Assembly (NCBI GenBank): GCA_033002965.1
Contig: JAURVB010009005.1
Location: 1 to 64,000 of the forward strand
Length of the DNA stretch: 64,000 nt
Reading direction: 5' to 3'
Source of the DNA: Piper betle
Taxonomy: Eukaryota > Streptophyta > Magnoliopsida > Piperales > Piperaceae
Shown piece after piece: positions 44,261-56,060 of this stretch. The notes under the pieces are model-generated. The model worked only from the letters and a program-made list of their open reading frames with translations. It was not told the origin of the DNA and searched no databases. How positions within the stretch are numbered: position 1 is the first letter of the stretch; each line of letters begins with the position of its first letter. A program made the translations under genes and the position numbers.

Positions 44261-45960
44261 ATTATTTTGTGGGTTAATTAGTTGTCGGAGAATAAAACTA
44301 AAAATAACCGGCAATCAATCCAAGCCGGAAAACGATGCTCCCCACTATTAGGCAAATGTCACGTTGATATCTCATCTACCAATCTAACTATTATAATCCC
44401 TCGCATCTGGTTTAGATTGTATAATATGGTGAATGTATGGGGAAATTTTTAATCATTTAAACTTATATGGCCCTTGTAAACACTCCTACTTAAATATGAC
44501 TGGCCATCTGACATGAACTATAATTAAGATCCCCTAAATTAGTATTATATCTGATGCTTAATGAGATAATATCCGGTATATTAATAAGAGTAATATTTAT
44601 AGATGCTTAATTTGGATTAACTATTATGGCTTAGGCCATCAGTTTTCACTTGACCACTTTGGGGGAAATGCGTTGAGTAATTTCCCTTGTACTATGCAGT
44701 GCATCTTAATATGGGGAATCTTGACCTAGTTCTTATATATTTCCAACTTTCTTCATATGTAGTTCCTAGATAAAAGACTCAAGATTATATATAATAGATA
44801 GTAATTATTAGAGCTATGCAGGTGAGATCCATTTCACATGGAGTTCACACTAGAGTTGTCTCCACTAAAACGCAAGAGTAATTTATGCAATATATAATAT
44901 TAATGCAAAGAATAAAGAAAATGAAAAACTATTTTAAAGTTGTTTGATGGAAACTTTCAAGCTTCCCGACAAGAGTATTATTAAGGACTGAAAAACTGCC
45001 ATTCATGCAGATATCAGTGCATTGATTATGTAAGTTATGTATGGCTGAACATGACTTACTACCATATGGTGAGTGCTATATATAAGGTGAGTATGTACAG
45101 ATGGGAGTAGACAGACATTTGAAAGCATAGTTACAACCAAGAGGACTTAAGACAGTACATGCGCTTTTGAGCTACGCATTAGAAATTGTTTTGTCCATTC
45201 ATTAATTGTCGGAAATTAGAGGTAATTTAAGATTACTTGCGGCAATCAACAAAGTCTGATAATGATGCTTCAGACCACTATCAGTTATGTGTCACGTTGA
45301 AATCTCTCCTATCAATCAAACTCTTATAATCTCTCGCGTCTGGTTTAGATTATATAATATATATGCGTTTATATATGAGGACAATTTCAATCATATACAA
45401 CACTCCGGCGTAAATAAATAACATGACCCACCAACTAATCAGAACTAAATTTTAGATTTCACTTAACCATTTTTAGGAAAACGGGTTGAGAAGTTTCCCT
45501 TGCACTGTGCCGTGCATCTTAACATGAGGAATCGTTACCTAGTTCTCATATTTCCGACTTTCTTTGCACATAGTTGTCATATAAAAACTCAATATTATAT
45601 GAGTATAGTTGTGGAATAATTATCGCCAAATGTGGTTTTTTTATAGTAATTATTAGAGCTATGCAGGTGGGATCCATTTCACATGGTGTTCAGTCTGGAG
45701 TGTTCTGCCACTAAAACGACAGTCATTTACGCAATAAATAATAAAAAAATGCAAAGAATAAGGAAAATGAATAAAGAAAACTTTTTTATGTCTGTTTGAT
45801 GGAAAATTTCAACCCACTTGTTAAGAGTACTTACTACAAGAAAATCACGAAGTATGGCAGAAAAACTGCTATTCATGTAGATATCGGTGCATTAATTATA
45901 TAAGTTATATATGGCTTAATATGACTTGCTACCATACCGCGAGTGCCATATAGATTAGTT
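44261..45960. repeat. Diverged tandem duplication upstream of FAR, period about 850-920 bp
   Basis: Unit 1 (44261..about 45110) and unit 2 (45181..about 45960) share, in order, AATTAGTTGTCGG / CATTAATTGTCGG, GTCACGTTGA.ATCTC, the CTCGC(A/G)TCTGGTTTAGATT block, TAATTATTAGAGCTATGCAGG with ATCCATTTCACATGG, and CATTCATG.AGATATC.GTGCATT. No coding potential is seen. It could be a duplicated regulatory segment or an old non-coding repeat. Confidence 0.75.
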
Positions 45961-46639
45961 ATATATACTAGCTATTAGATCTTAATATAATTAATTAAAA
46001 CTAAAATAAACATAAGAAATATTTGGATTGATGTACGATGTCTAAGTCTTTGATCTGCCTTTTAAATTTTCAAAGATCAAGGTTTGATTAGAGAGGAGTC
46101 GATTATGTATATCTTTTAATTAAGTTGTTTATTTAAGATTTGTTCTTAAAATTCTTAATTAATTAACAATCATACATTTATTTAGATTTGAATGGGGCAC
46201 ACCATTATACATGTATCTCTATCATATAAACCAACACTAGCCAATTATGCTCGGAAGCACGAAGTGAAAAGAATGATTTAAAGCTAGCAGCCCATCAAAT
46301 ACTTCAAAGTTCGTTAAAAGCTGGTAGACAAAAGCCCTTGCGCACAAAACTTGGTGGGAAAAGCTGGTTAAAAAATATGACATATTTTTTAGGAATTTTA
46401 TAAAATTTTAAGGAGAATAATTGGAAGAGTCTAGCTTAGTAATAAACGTCCAACTGGGCGTATTCATCATATGCCTATAATTACGAGGCTCGACCAAGTT
46501 AAACAATTAGATGAAAAAAGCCTTTATCTCACCATCAAACATTTCGCGAAGAGAATTTTTGAAGTCATATTTCTCGCTAAAAAGTAATCTTAATTTGATA
46601 TTGCATAAAAAATTAAATATTGAAAGCCTCACATATAAT
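45961..46639. other. AT-rich stretch without recognised features
   Basis: No open frame or repeat landmark seen. Confidence 0.4.
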
Positions 46640-46890
46640 TTTAAAAGATCTTATGCTTATTTGTGTAGAAGACTCCTTTAACCTTTCTTGACATGAAGGT
46701 TCAAGAGATGTTATTAGTGAAAAACGGGTAAAGGGCGGTAGAGTTTCTTAATCTAGAATAATGTGGGTGGACCCCGAGGTCTACATATAGGTCTTTGTTC
46801 TCTCATGTTGAAGTGAGGCTCACGAGTTGAGAAGCAGATTCGCTAGCTAGTAGATCCCATAGTACTCCTACAACAAGTTGAAGGTGTATA
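46640..46890 (+). mobile_element. Copia-like LTR fragment
   Basis: GAAGTGAGGCTCACGAGTTGAG followed by ATTCGCTAGCTAGTAG matches the middle of the copia-like LTR at 35366 (CTCACAGGTCGAG...ATTCGCTAGTAGG). Ends unclear. Confidence 0.5.
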
Positions 46891-47437
46891 TGTGACAGAA
46901 AGTTAACTAAACACTTAGCAAAAGAGTTAAATTCTCATGACACTTAAACCTTTATAAACATCGCAAGTCAATAACTATAATAGAAAAGATTTTAGCACAA
47001 TAAAAGGATAATCACAAATAAATAATTAAAATAAGCACAATGGAATGGTAGCCAAGACAATATAATAAACTCAATTAAGTGGTTTATGGATGAGGCAACA
47101 CAAGTTCAAATTTACAAAATTATATATTTTGAGGAATCAATCAAATCATACAAGTTACTAAGTAGCTTAGACCTTAATTCACTTAGTTCCTTAAAAGGAA
47201 TAAGTCGAACACAAAGGAGATAAGTGAAGTGTGTAAACAAGTAAATCAAATTAAAACTATACATACAAAGAGATAAGGTAAGAGGGAAGACAGAAGGATT
47301 TTTTAAGAGGTGCCGAACTCGTAATCTTCTCTAGCCTACCATATTCTTCAATGAACAGGTCTTTGTAGCTTTACTATAAGAACAAACTTGTACAACTTCT
47401 AGCATCCGATGATACCTTTGTATTACTTCTTTTATTG
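46891..47437. other. Unassigned AT-rich sequence
   Basis: Nothing recognised; it lies between a copia LTR fragment and an LTR A 3' end. Confidence 0.4.
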
Positions 47438-47879
47438 TTGGGTATGTGAAATAGGTAACCATGACCCAATTTTGACGTTATCACATTCATCCGCATGAAG
47501 TAATCAGATTACCTCATCCAATTATTTAAATTAAGTATAAGAACTAGATCATGTCATAACATTCTTCAATAACTCAACCTCTTAATTGCATTGGGGTTGT
47601 TACCTTCATATAGCTTAGAGCGATCATTACACCTGAAAATCAGCCCATTAGTCAGAGGGGGGTGTTACCACTCTTGTTGTTCGAAGTGCTCGTTTAGGAG
47701 CCTTAAGCTTAAGATCTTTCATACGTAGTATGATTCTTTACGCATTCAATAAAAACCATGTATGGTGTCCATATTAAGCCTCTTTTTCGTAAATTTTGTA
47801 CGTAATAGCCTAACAAGTCACTTTCAAAATTATAATATCACAACTTGATCCATTCTTTGGGCCGAATTAGGGTATTACA
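47438..47879 (+). mobile_element. 3' end of an LTR A copy
   Basis: Starts near GGGTATGTGAAATAGGTAACC and follows the last 440 bases of LTR A (CTCAACCTCTTAATTGCATT, TGTTCGAAGTGCTCG, AATATCACAACTTGATCCATTC). It ends at GGGTATTACA, position 47879. Confidence 0.75.
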
Positions 47880-48250
47880 ACTTCCAAGTCCTGATTTAAT
47901 TAAATTAAAAGAAAATTAATATGCTTTAATAAGCTTGTTTACTTGGCTCAGGGAGGTAATCGAGAGAGTTTGCCTTGGAAAGTCATGAAGTGGAGTCAAG
48001 TGAGAGTTTTTCAAATCAATAAGAGTTTTGAAACTATCCTATGTAAAAATGATGATCAATTGAATAACTAAATAGTCTTTTGAATTGTTCATGAAAGCAT
48101 GTCCTATAAAAGTGCATTGTAACATAAGAAAGAAATATTTACCTAGCTCTAACACTCTTTATATTTCTTTTACCTGTTAAATCCATTTACAACATACATT
48201 TATTTTTTTATGATCTACCAATTAAAATCTTTTGTGTGTGTGTGTGTGTA
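47880..48250 (+). repeat. Dispersed repeat, also at 63070..63317
   Basis: ACTTCCAAGTCCTGATTTAAT, GAGAGAGTTTGCCTTGG, AAGAGTTTTGAAACTATC and AAAATGATGATCAA recur in the same order and orientation at 63070..63317. In both places the repeat lies downstream of an LTR A 3' end, 300 bases away in the second case. Type unknown. Confidence 0.7.
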
Positions 48251-48269
48251 TACATCCATGTTAAAAATT

Positions 48270-48620
48270 AAGTCTGATTTGATAAAGTCATATATCTTCT
48301 TAGTAAGTAAAAAGACGAAAAATTGAAAAGTCAACAATGAATGTGAATAAAGTTAAGAAGTTTGAACCAGAGGATCTTATTATAGAATGTAGAAAGGTTC
48401 CCAAAGTGTATAAATAGGTGTTTAAGTTTGTGTTGATTAAGATTCACAAGGTGAGATATGAATTCACGAGTAGGATTTATAGTCTCAATGTAATTTTGTT
48501 AAGATCTTTCATCAAGGAAATTGTCATCTTATCCTCATATTTGTATTTTGTTAATATCAAGCTCTTAGTTTTATCTTTGCCTCCATCAAAGTGCTACAGA
48601 GCAAGTTTGAGAAAGGACCT
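48270..48620 (+). mobile_element. Copia-like LTR fragment, plus orientation
   Basis: Follows the LTR at 35366: TCTTAGTAAGTAAAAAGACG, AATGAATGTGAATAAAG, GTGTATAAATAGGTGTTT, GATTCACAAGGTGAG, ATAGTCTCAATGTAATTTTG and CTTTGCCTCCATCA. The left end contains TTAAAAATTAAG, close to the usual LTR start. Confidence 0.65.
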
Positions 48621-48639
48621 GTGAAGTATGAGTATGCAA

Positions 48640-49240
48640 CTCCAAATTAGCCTACATATAGCTATGTGATGAAGCTATTACGACAAAAAAAATATAACAG
48701 AAGAACTTGATAATTACAAAACATAAATATGAGGATTAATTAAATACAACAATATGAAGATGAACTTAACAAAAACTACATTGAACATGATGGATATTAA
48801 GATCTTATTTTATACTACTGAAATACTTATTAGGTCTTATTTTATGTAGTGAAATATTTATTAGGGAGTTCAACTTGTGAATCTCAATTTTACATAAAAA
48901 CTCAAACATCTATTGATAAATTTTGAAAATATTTTCACATTCTACATTAATAAATTCTTTTAATTCAAACCTCTTAACTTCATTTACATTGAATAATGAT
49001 CTTCAAATTTTTTATCTATTTACTTTCCAAGAAGATATATGATTATATCAAATAATTCTAATACATTAAAAAGATCTTCTAATGCAAACATCTTAACCTC
49101 ATTCACCTTCAATGTTGACTCTTAAAATTTTCTATCGATTTACTTACCAAGAAGATATATGACTATATCAAAATGAGCTTAATTTCTAACATCATCCCTT
49201 AAGGCTAATTAGATATAAAAATTAAGCTAACTTCTCAACA
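48640..49240 (-). mobile_element. Copia-like LTR fragment(s), minus orientation
   Basis: Inverted landmarks of the same copia-like LTR: TATTAGGGAGTTCAACTTGTGA, CATCTATTGATAAATTTTGA, CATTCTACATTAATAAATTC, TTACTTACCAAGAAGATATATGAC and TTAAGC. The last 200 bases repeat the landmark set a second time, so two diverged copies or an internal duplication are present. It faces the plus-strand fragment at 48270, forming an inverted pair. Confidence 0.6.
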
Positions 49241-49669
49241 TTCACCCTTAAGCTTAATATGTTTCATTCTTTTATTCTTGTCCTCAATTTTCTTTACATG
49301 GATTTCATCTTCCTTGTCCTCAATTAGCTTGTTCTCTTCACCTCTTCACAACACTTTCTTTGATGTAGATGCACTCAGACGTTACTTCACATTTGACCTC
49401 TCTGAGTCTTCCACAATGTCATATCCCTTTATCGATTAGAAGAGAGTTGTTCTACTATCTTTTAAGTTGTGCAAATTCTCCTCTAGTGCAGCTATCTTCT
49501 GACTCTATGTAGTTATATTCAAAGTTGCATCCAATCGAACAAAACTTGTTAATCACACTTCACAGGTCCTTAGTTGAAATTGACTCCAAAACCACAAGTT
49601 AGGACAAAAAAATATAAGTTAGAACCTGATAAGAACAAAACATAAATATGAGGATTGATTCAATACAAC

Positions 49670-49957
49670 AATATGAAGAGAAACTTAACAAAAACTACAT
49701 AGAATATGATGGATCTTAAGATCTCATTTTATACTAGTGAATACTTATTAGGGAACTCAACTTGTGACTCTCAATTACTCTAACACCTATTTATAAACTT
49801 TGAGAACCCTTCCACATTCTTCTACTTTGATAAATTTCTCTAATTCAAACCCTTTAACCTTATTCACATTCAATGTTGACTCTTTGAATTTTCTCATCTC
49901 TTTACTTACCAAGAAAAAGATATATGACTATATCAAATTAAGCTTAATTTTTAACAA
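49670..49957 (-). mobile_element. Copia-like LTR, minus orientation
   Basis: ACTAGTGAATACTTATTAGGG, CTCAACTTGTGACTCTCAATTA, CTATTTATAAACTTTGAGAA, CATTCTTCTACTTTGATAAA and TTAAGCTTAATTTTTAACA (inverted LTR start, at 49957) appear in reverse LTR order. Confidence 0.7.
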
Positions 49958-49963
49958 AAACCA

Positions 49964-52900
49964 CATTATGGGTGTGTTACTTATATGTCATGCTAGGTGC
50001 AGGTGACACTTAACCAATGAACATATATGGGATGCCTTTAAAATTAGAGGTGTTATCTGGGTAGTATGGGTGGTATGGGACACTTGTGCAATCTAGATGA
50101 CAGTGTCATGGGACGGTGTGCCCCACTTTAGCTATGCATATGAGTTACAATGTTTAAATCGAGAAAAAAAATCACCAATGAATTATAGTCTGATTTGTGG
50201 CTAGATATGGGTTTATGGAAAGTAAAGACACCAATGAAGCATAGAGATAGGTATAGAGTAATTTAAAACAACTACTCAAATGCAATATTGGATCAACTTC
50301 TGATGTGTCCTCAAACAATTTGGCTTTAAGATGTAGATGTAGTGAAGAAGTGGATCAAATTGACTCATATAATCAACCATCACAAAATAGAAGTTGAAAG
50401 AAAATTATAAATCATGATTCTTTCTCAAAAGAACTTTTATAAGAAAATGTGAAGATATTTAAACTAATTTTTATAGAGATAGATACAAGTATACCAATGC
50501 ATAGTAGAAGAAATGCCTTAGATAGTATAAGAAAAAAGTTAGATGAATGAGTAATTTTCTTTTATAATCCTATTATATTTTTAAGGACAAAAATTCCCAA
50601 GTTGAGGAGATTGTAATCCTATTTTTCTCCTTATTATATTTTCGAGGACGAAAATTCCTAAACTGGGGAGATTATAAAACCCTGAAAATAATTAAGTTAT
50701 TTTATTTAGGGTTTTGAAAATATTAGAATGAATCTTAAATATTATTTAATTAAATTAATTTTTGGGAATCACTATCATAAATTATCAATTAGGACCTTTA
50801 GTGTATTGTTACAATGGTATTTATAGATATTTTAAATGAGTTTTATTTATTGAATTTTTGAGATTGGGAGTTGTGAGTGCGATTTGACACCTATTCGCAT
50901 TAATTCAATAGTCTTTTTTTAATTTTCAAACAAATGATATAGTTATGAGTGATTACGTTCTTTTCTATAAAATTTAATGTAGTGACTTCTTGAATTGCAC
51001 AAATATTCTTCTATATAAAGGAGAATTCTGTAGATGTTAAATAAAACATCATCTTGATAGTTTGTGAGCACATTTGGCTCACAAAGCGAAGGCTTTAGAA
51101 AAGTTTTAGGATTGTGTGTCATAGTTGCGGGTGCCTCATCACAATTCCAGGTTTGTATAATTACTCAAAATATTGTATATTCCAATTTGGGAGCCTTGGT
51201 TGGCCTGAGCCCACATTGATCACCATGCGCCGAGCACAATTGGGGTCAAAGAATTGACTCAGTCCGACACAGGGCAGCACTCTTAAAATTCTTGAGAGAT
51301 TAAATACCTGCCCCCATGCTGAAAGGGGTGAAAGGGCGCAGTAGCGCAAGATGACTCATTATGCACTTGTGATAGCTAGAGGGTGAGTCAATGGCAAATA
51401 TCGGTAACTACAAGTCGTGGGCCACGTAGGGTGTGTGCGCATACATGAGATTGTAGTTAGATGGGCAACCACCCTCTCGGTATAGTAAGAGCCCAACATA
51501 GGCTTATAATCACTAAAAGGTATAATTAATAATGTTGTAGAATATATTAACTTGCTTCTTGTAATTATATGACTTAGTATTTTTATCACTAACGCAGAAT
51601 TGCCTCCGCAAATGTGAGCATGGAAGGATGGGTACAGACGGGACAACTAGAGGACTCTATTATTGGACTTTTATTTTTTTTATTTATTATTATACTTCTA
51701 TATTGTTTCCATGGCAGTGGGATTTCGGTTCGATTCATGGGGTTTAGATTATTCCGATCATTTGTTATATTAAATTTTATGTCATGGGTTTATTTAAAAT
51801 CTTGAAAATTAATAGAAAATTAATTTATGAGACACTTAGTTTCATATAGCAACACTTGGCTCGTGGTTCGAAATAGGCGGGTCGTTACAAGTGGTATCAA
51901 AACTATGTTTCCCACATAACCATCCAAATCAATCCTTACCTTGTTGAAAGTCTAAAAGTCCACTGTCCTAAGGGTAAATTTCTTTTATATAAGCATTGGT
52001 TATTCTTTTGTAGAATTATTTTTTATTTTTTTAGATGGTAAGTAATTATGGGTGTGTCACTTATATGTCATGATAGGTGCAGGTGACACTTAACAATGAG
52101 CGTATATGGGATGTCTTTACAATCAGAAGTGCTATCTGGGTAGTATGGATGGTATGGGACACTTGTGCGATCTAGATGACAATGTCATGGGACAGTGTGC
52201 CCCACTTTAGCTATGCATATGAGTTACAATGTTTAAAACAAGAAAAAATAATTAACCAATGAATTATAGTCTGCTATGTGGCAAGATATGGGTTTATGGA
52301 AAGTGAAGACACCAATGAAGCATAGAGATAAGTATAGAGTAATATAAAACGACTACGCAAATACAATATTGGATCAACTTCTGAAGTGTCCTCAAACAAT
52401 TTTGCTTTAAGATGTAAATGTAGTGAAAAAGTGGATCAAATTACTCATGTGATCAACCATCACAAAATAGAAGTTGAAAGAAAATTATAAATCGTGATTT
52501 TTCTCAAATGAACTTTTATAAGAAAATGTGAAGACATTTAAACTAATTTTTATAGAGCTAGATACAAGTATACCAACGCATAATAGAAGAAATGTCTAAG
52601 ATAGCGTAAGAAAAAAGTTAAATGAATGAGTAATTTTCTTTTATAACCCTATTATATTTTTTAGGACAAAAATTCCCAAGCTGGGGAGAATGTAATCCTA
52701 TCTTTCTCCTTATTATATTTTCGAGGACGAAAATTCCTAAGTTGGGGAGATTGTAAAACCCTGAAAATAATTAGGTTATTTTATTTAGGGTTTTGTAAAT
52801 ATTAGAACGAATCTTAAGTATTATTTAATTAAATTAATTTTTGGGAATTAATATTATAAATTATCAATTAGGACCTTTAGTGTATCAGTACAATGGTATT

Positions 52901-53173
52901 TATAGATAGTTTTAAATGAGTTTTATTTATTGAATTTTTGGGATTGGGAGTTGTGAGTGCGATTTGACACCCATTCGCATTAATTCAATAGTCTTTTTTT
53001 TTACTTTTCGTTATCATACAAATGATATAGTTACGAGTGATTACGTTCTTTTCTATAAAATTTAATATAGTGGCTTCTTAAATTTCACACATATTCTTCT
53101 ATATAAAGGAGAATTCTGTAGATGTTAAATAAAACATCATCTTGATAGTTTGGGAGCACATTTAGCTCACAAA
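49964..53173 (+). mobile_element. LTR family 'F' element arranged internal-LTR-internal-LTR
   Basis: The order is: 3' internal segment 49964..50672; LTR 50673..51889 (TATAAAACCCTGAAAATAA ... GGGTCGTTACA, 1217 bp); primer binding site AGTGGTATCAAAAC from 51890; about 150 bases of 5' internal sequence; the same 3' internal segment again 52044..52751; then a truncated LTR (52752..53173, TGTAAAACCCTG...). Both internal segments end GGGGAGAT before the LTR, after GAGGACGAAAATTCCTAA. The repeat period is 2.08 kb. gag and pol are absent. This is the product expected from unequal recombination between LTRs of a deleted gypsy-type element. Confidence 0.8.
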
Positions 53174-54600
53174 TGAACAACCTAAAGCGCTGCATTTACT
53201 TAAGAGATAGATTGGAAAAATTTATGCATGAGCTGATTATTTTTTATACATAATAATATTAAACTTGAGATATTTTAATTAAAAATTAAATTTTAGTATA
53301 AATTATACAAAAAACAGCATCAATATATATACGAATTAAGCTAGCTTGAACTTGACTTGACTCGAATACTTTTTAAATCGATTCAAACTCGAAATCCAAC
53401 TAGCCGAGCTTGAGCCAAGCAAAACTCGACTCAGCTTGCCCGATGAGCATCCCTAGAGATAGATAATACTATTGTCATAAATTTTATCATAGTGTAGTTT
53501 TAAAACGCATGTTAGAGTCTAAAAAGTTCATGAGCCAACTCCACTCAATGACCAAGTCAAACACATTAATTAATCAAATAATTATAAATGTATGCAAGCA
53601 TCATTTTTTTAGCATTAAAGGAAATATAATAAATAAAATTTTATCAAAAAATAATATATACTCGATACATATTTTATTTGTTGCATAAGAAAATATGTAT
53701 ACGTAATTTCTGCGACTCGATTCCAAATCCCGACTTTCGAAAGTGAAAGTTAGAGGCCAGTGTTCTTCACGAATTGAATTATAACATCCACCAACAATCC
53801 TGCACTTCCAAGAATCACACTACAGGATTAGTTGGTGAGTTGTTTTGTTCATGGATATGGACAGTGCCTCATATCAGAACATGAAAAATATTCTTCGTAC
53901 TTCTGACTATCATGTTATTTTTATATAGCTATTAAATGTCATGACTTCCTAGGTCCAAAAAGAACTAACACGAGTAAGACAAGTCAGTTTTTGAAGTACA
54001 TATGGCACTACTCTTAAAATATTTATGTAGTCAAACCACTAGTACATCTTTTTTCGTTTTTACGCCTAAAATAGTAGAAATCCGTTGGAAACTAGTAACT
54101 GCGCGCTACGTGGACCTCTTCATGTTAGTTGTTTGTTTTCTATTTAATGTTACTATTCTCTTCGGCTCACAACCCTGGAAAAGCTTCATTTTGTGTTAAT
54201 TCTATATATTATGGTTACTATATAATATTTTATAGGTCGAAGCTTCATATTCGTTAGAAAATTTATATGAAGTTATCATTATTTTTAGATTTGAAAAATT
54301 GAAAAAATTAAATGAATTATAATTCTACTCGAGTTAATATTCTTATATTCTATTAATCATGATATATAGGATTTTTATTTGATAATTATCGAAATCAAAT
54401 AACTTAGCTCTTTTTCATTTTTTTTAAATATGCATATGCCACTTCAACTTTGCTATAAACTTTTTGAGTGCAAAGGTTGTCGGATGGAAAATTGTCTGGT
54501 TTGAATAAAATAAATACCATGCGCTACCGTGTTGAGCTGTTATCAAGTTGAAATATAAGGCTAATTTGATATTGCCATAATTATGAAAATCAGGTCATAA
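53174..54600. other. AT-rich stretch, nothing recognised
   Basis: The LTR F copy breaks off at its left edge. A 65-codon open frame at 54002..54199 shows no family motif. Confidence 0.4.
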
Positions 54601-54629
54601 TTAATGTTTTTTTGGGAAAGGGATATTTG

Positions 54630-54990
54630 ATGGAGGTAGAAATACAGGATGATCTTATTCTATACTCTTGAATATTCACCGGGGAGCTCAACATATGAGT
54701 CTCAATTAACACAAAAACTTAAACATCTATTTATAGACTTTGAGAATCCTTCCACATTATTCTACATTAACAAATTCCATTAAGTTAAATCCCTTAACCT
54801 CATTAACATTCAATATTGACTCTTCGAATTTTCTTGTCTTTTTACTTACCAAGAAAATACATGACTATATTAAATTAGACTTAATTTTCAATATCATCCC
54901 TTATGCTTACTTAGATATTAAAATTAGCCTTACTTCTCAACATCCTCCATTAAATTTTATCAAAAATCTAGAAGTATAATAACAAATAAA
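54630..54990 (-). mobile_element. Copia-like LTR, minus orientation
   Basis: Same inverted landmarks as at 49670..49957: GAATATTCACCGGGGAGCTCAAC, CATCTATTTATAGACTTTGAG, CCACATTATTCTACATTAACAA and TTACTTACCAAGAAAATACATG. Confidence 0.7.
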
Positions 54991-55009
54991 AAAATCACAA
55001 GTCCAACAA

Positions 55010-55562
55010 CATAGCCCTCAAGCTATCCCGACTCTACCCATCCTTCTATGCTCACACCTGCGATAGGCAATTCCGCGTTAGTGATAAAAACATTAAGTCA
55101 TATAATTACAAGAAACAAATAAATATATTTTACAACATCATTAATAAAACCTTTTAGTGATTATGAGCCTATGTCGGGCTCTTCTTATACGAGGAGGGTG
55201 GCCGTCTATCCAGCTACAATCTCATGTATGCGCACACACCCTACATGGCCCACAACTTGTAGTTACCGATATTTGCCATTAACTCACTCTCTCGATATCA
55301 CAAATACATAATGAGTCGTTTTGCGCCACTGCGCCCTGTCACCCCTTTCAGCATGGGGGCAGGTATTTAATCTCTCAAGAATTTTAAGGGTATTGCCCCG
55401 TGTTAGACTGAGTCAATTCTTTGACCTGGTTGTGCTCGGCGCATTGTGGTCGAATGTAGGTTCATGTTGACCAAGGCTCCCAAAGAGGAATATATAACAT
55501 TTTGAGTAATTATACGAACCTGGAATTGTGATGAGGCACCCGCAACTATGACACACGATCCT
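55010..55562 (-). mobile_element. Inverted fragment of LTR F
   Basis: Inverted match to the middle of the LTR at 50673..51889: CCTACATGGCCCACAACTTG, GAGTCAATTCTTTGACC, GCATGGGGGCAGGTATTTAATC and CACCCGCAACTATGACACAC appear in reverse order. Neither LTR end is present. Confidence 0.8.
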
Positions 55563-56060
55563 AATTTGGTTTAGGGTTTAGGTTTAGGTTATTTTATATA
55601 TGTATGTAGATTGCTTGTATATATACTCAATCATTTAGTTTCTATTTAGCAAAATATAATTGAAAATCAATGGATTGTATTTCTAATTGTATGATTTTTT
55701 TAAGATGTCGCAAAAACAAATTTTGATTGTCCCCACATGGCCTTTCAAAACTAACGCATGCGTGTGCAAGTGTGGCCAGCTAGGTCGCATGGCTACCACT
55801 TCAGCAAGTAGCAATGTGGCGAAAAATCATTCGTGGTATATGATGCAAAATATTAGTTTATTTTTCTAATCAAATATTCTTTCATTTTTTTAATTAATAC
55901 GCTTTATATTTTCTATTGATTTCAAAAAAGAAAAAGCTTTAAAATCATGCGCAAAAACAAGGTTTCAATCAAGAGAAGCTAAAGGCAAGTACTTCAATTT
56001 TTGTGCTATGACATTAATAATTATTTTGTGGGTTAAATGGTAGTTTTAACTTATTAGTTG
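55563..56060. other. Short unassigned sequence before solo LTR A
   Basis: A 60-codon open frame (55687..55869) has no recognisable motif. No repeat landmark seen. Confidence 0.4.

Noticed and set aside
54002..54199. 65-codon frame with a hydrophobic segment
   Set aside because: Short, in AT-rich DNA, no family match or supporting signals.
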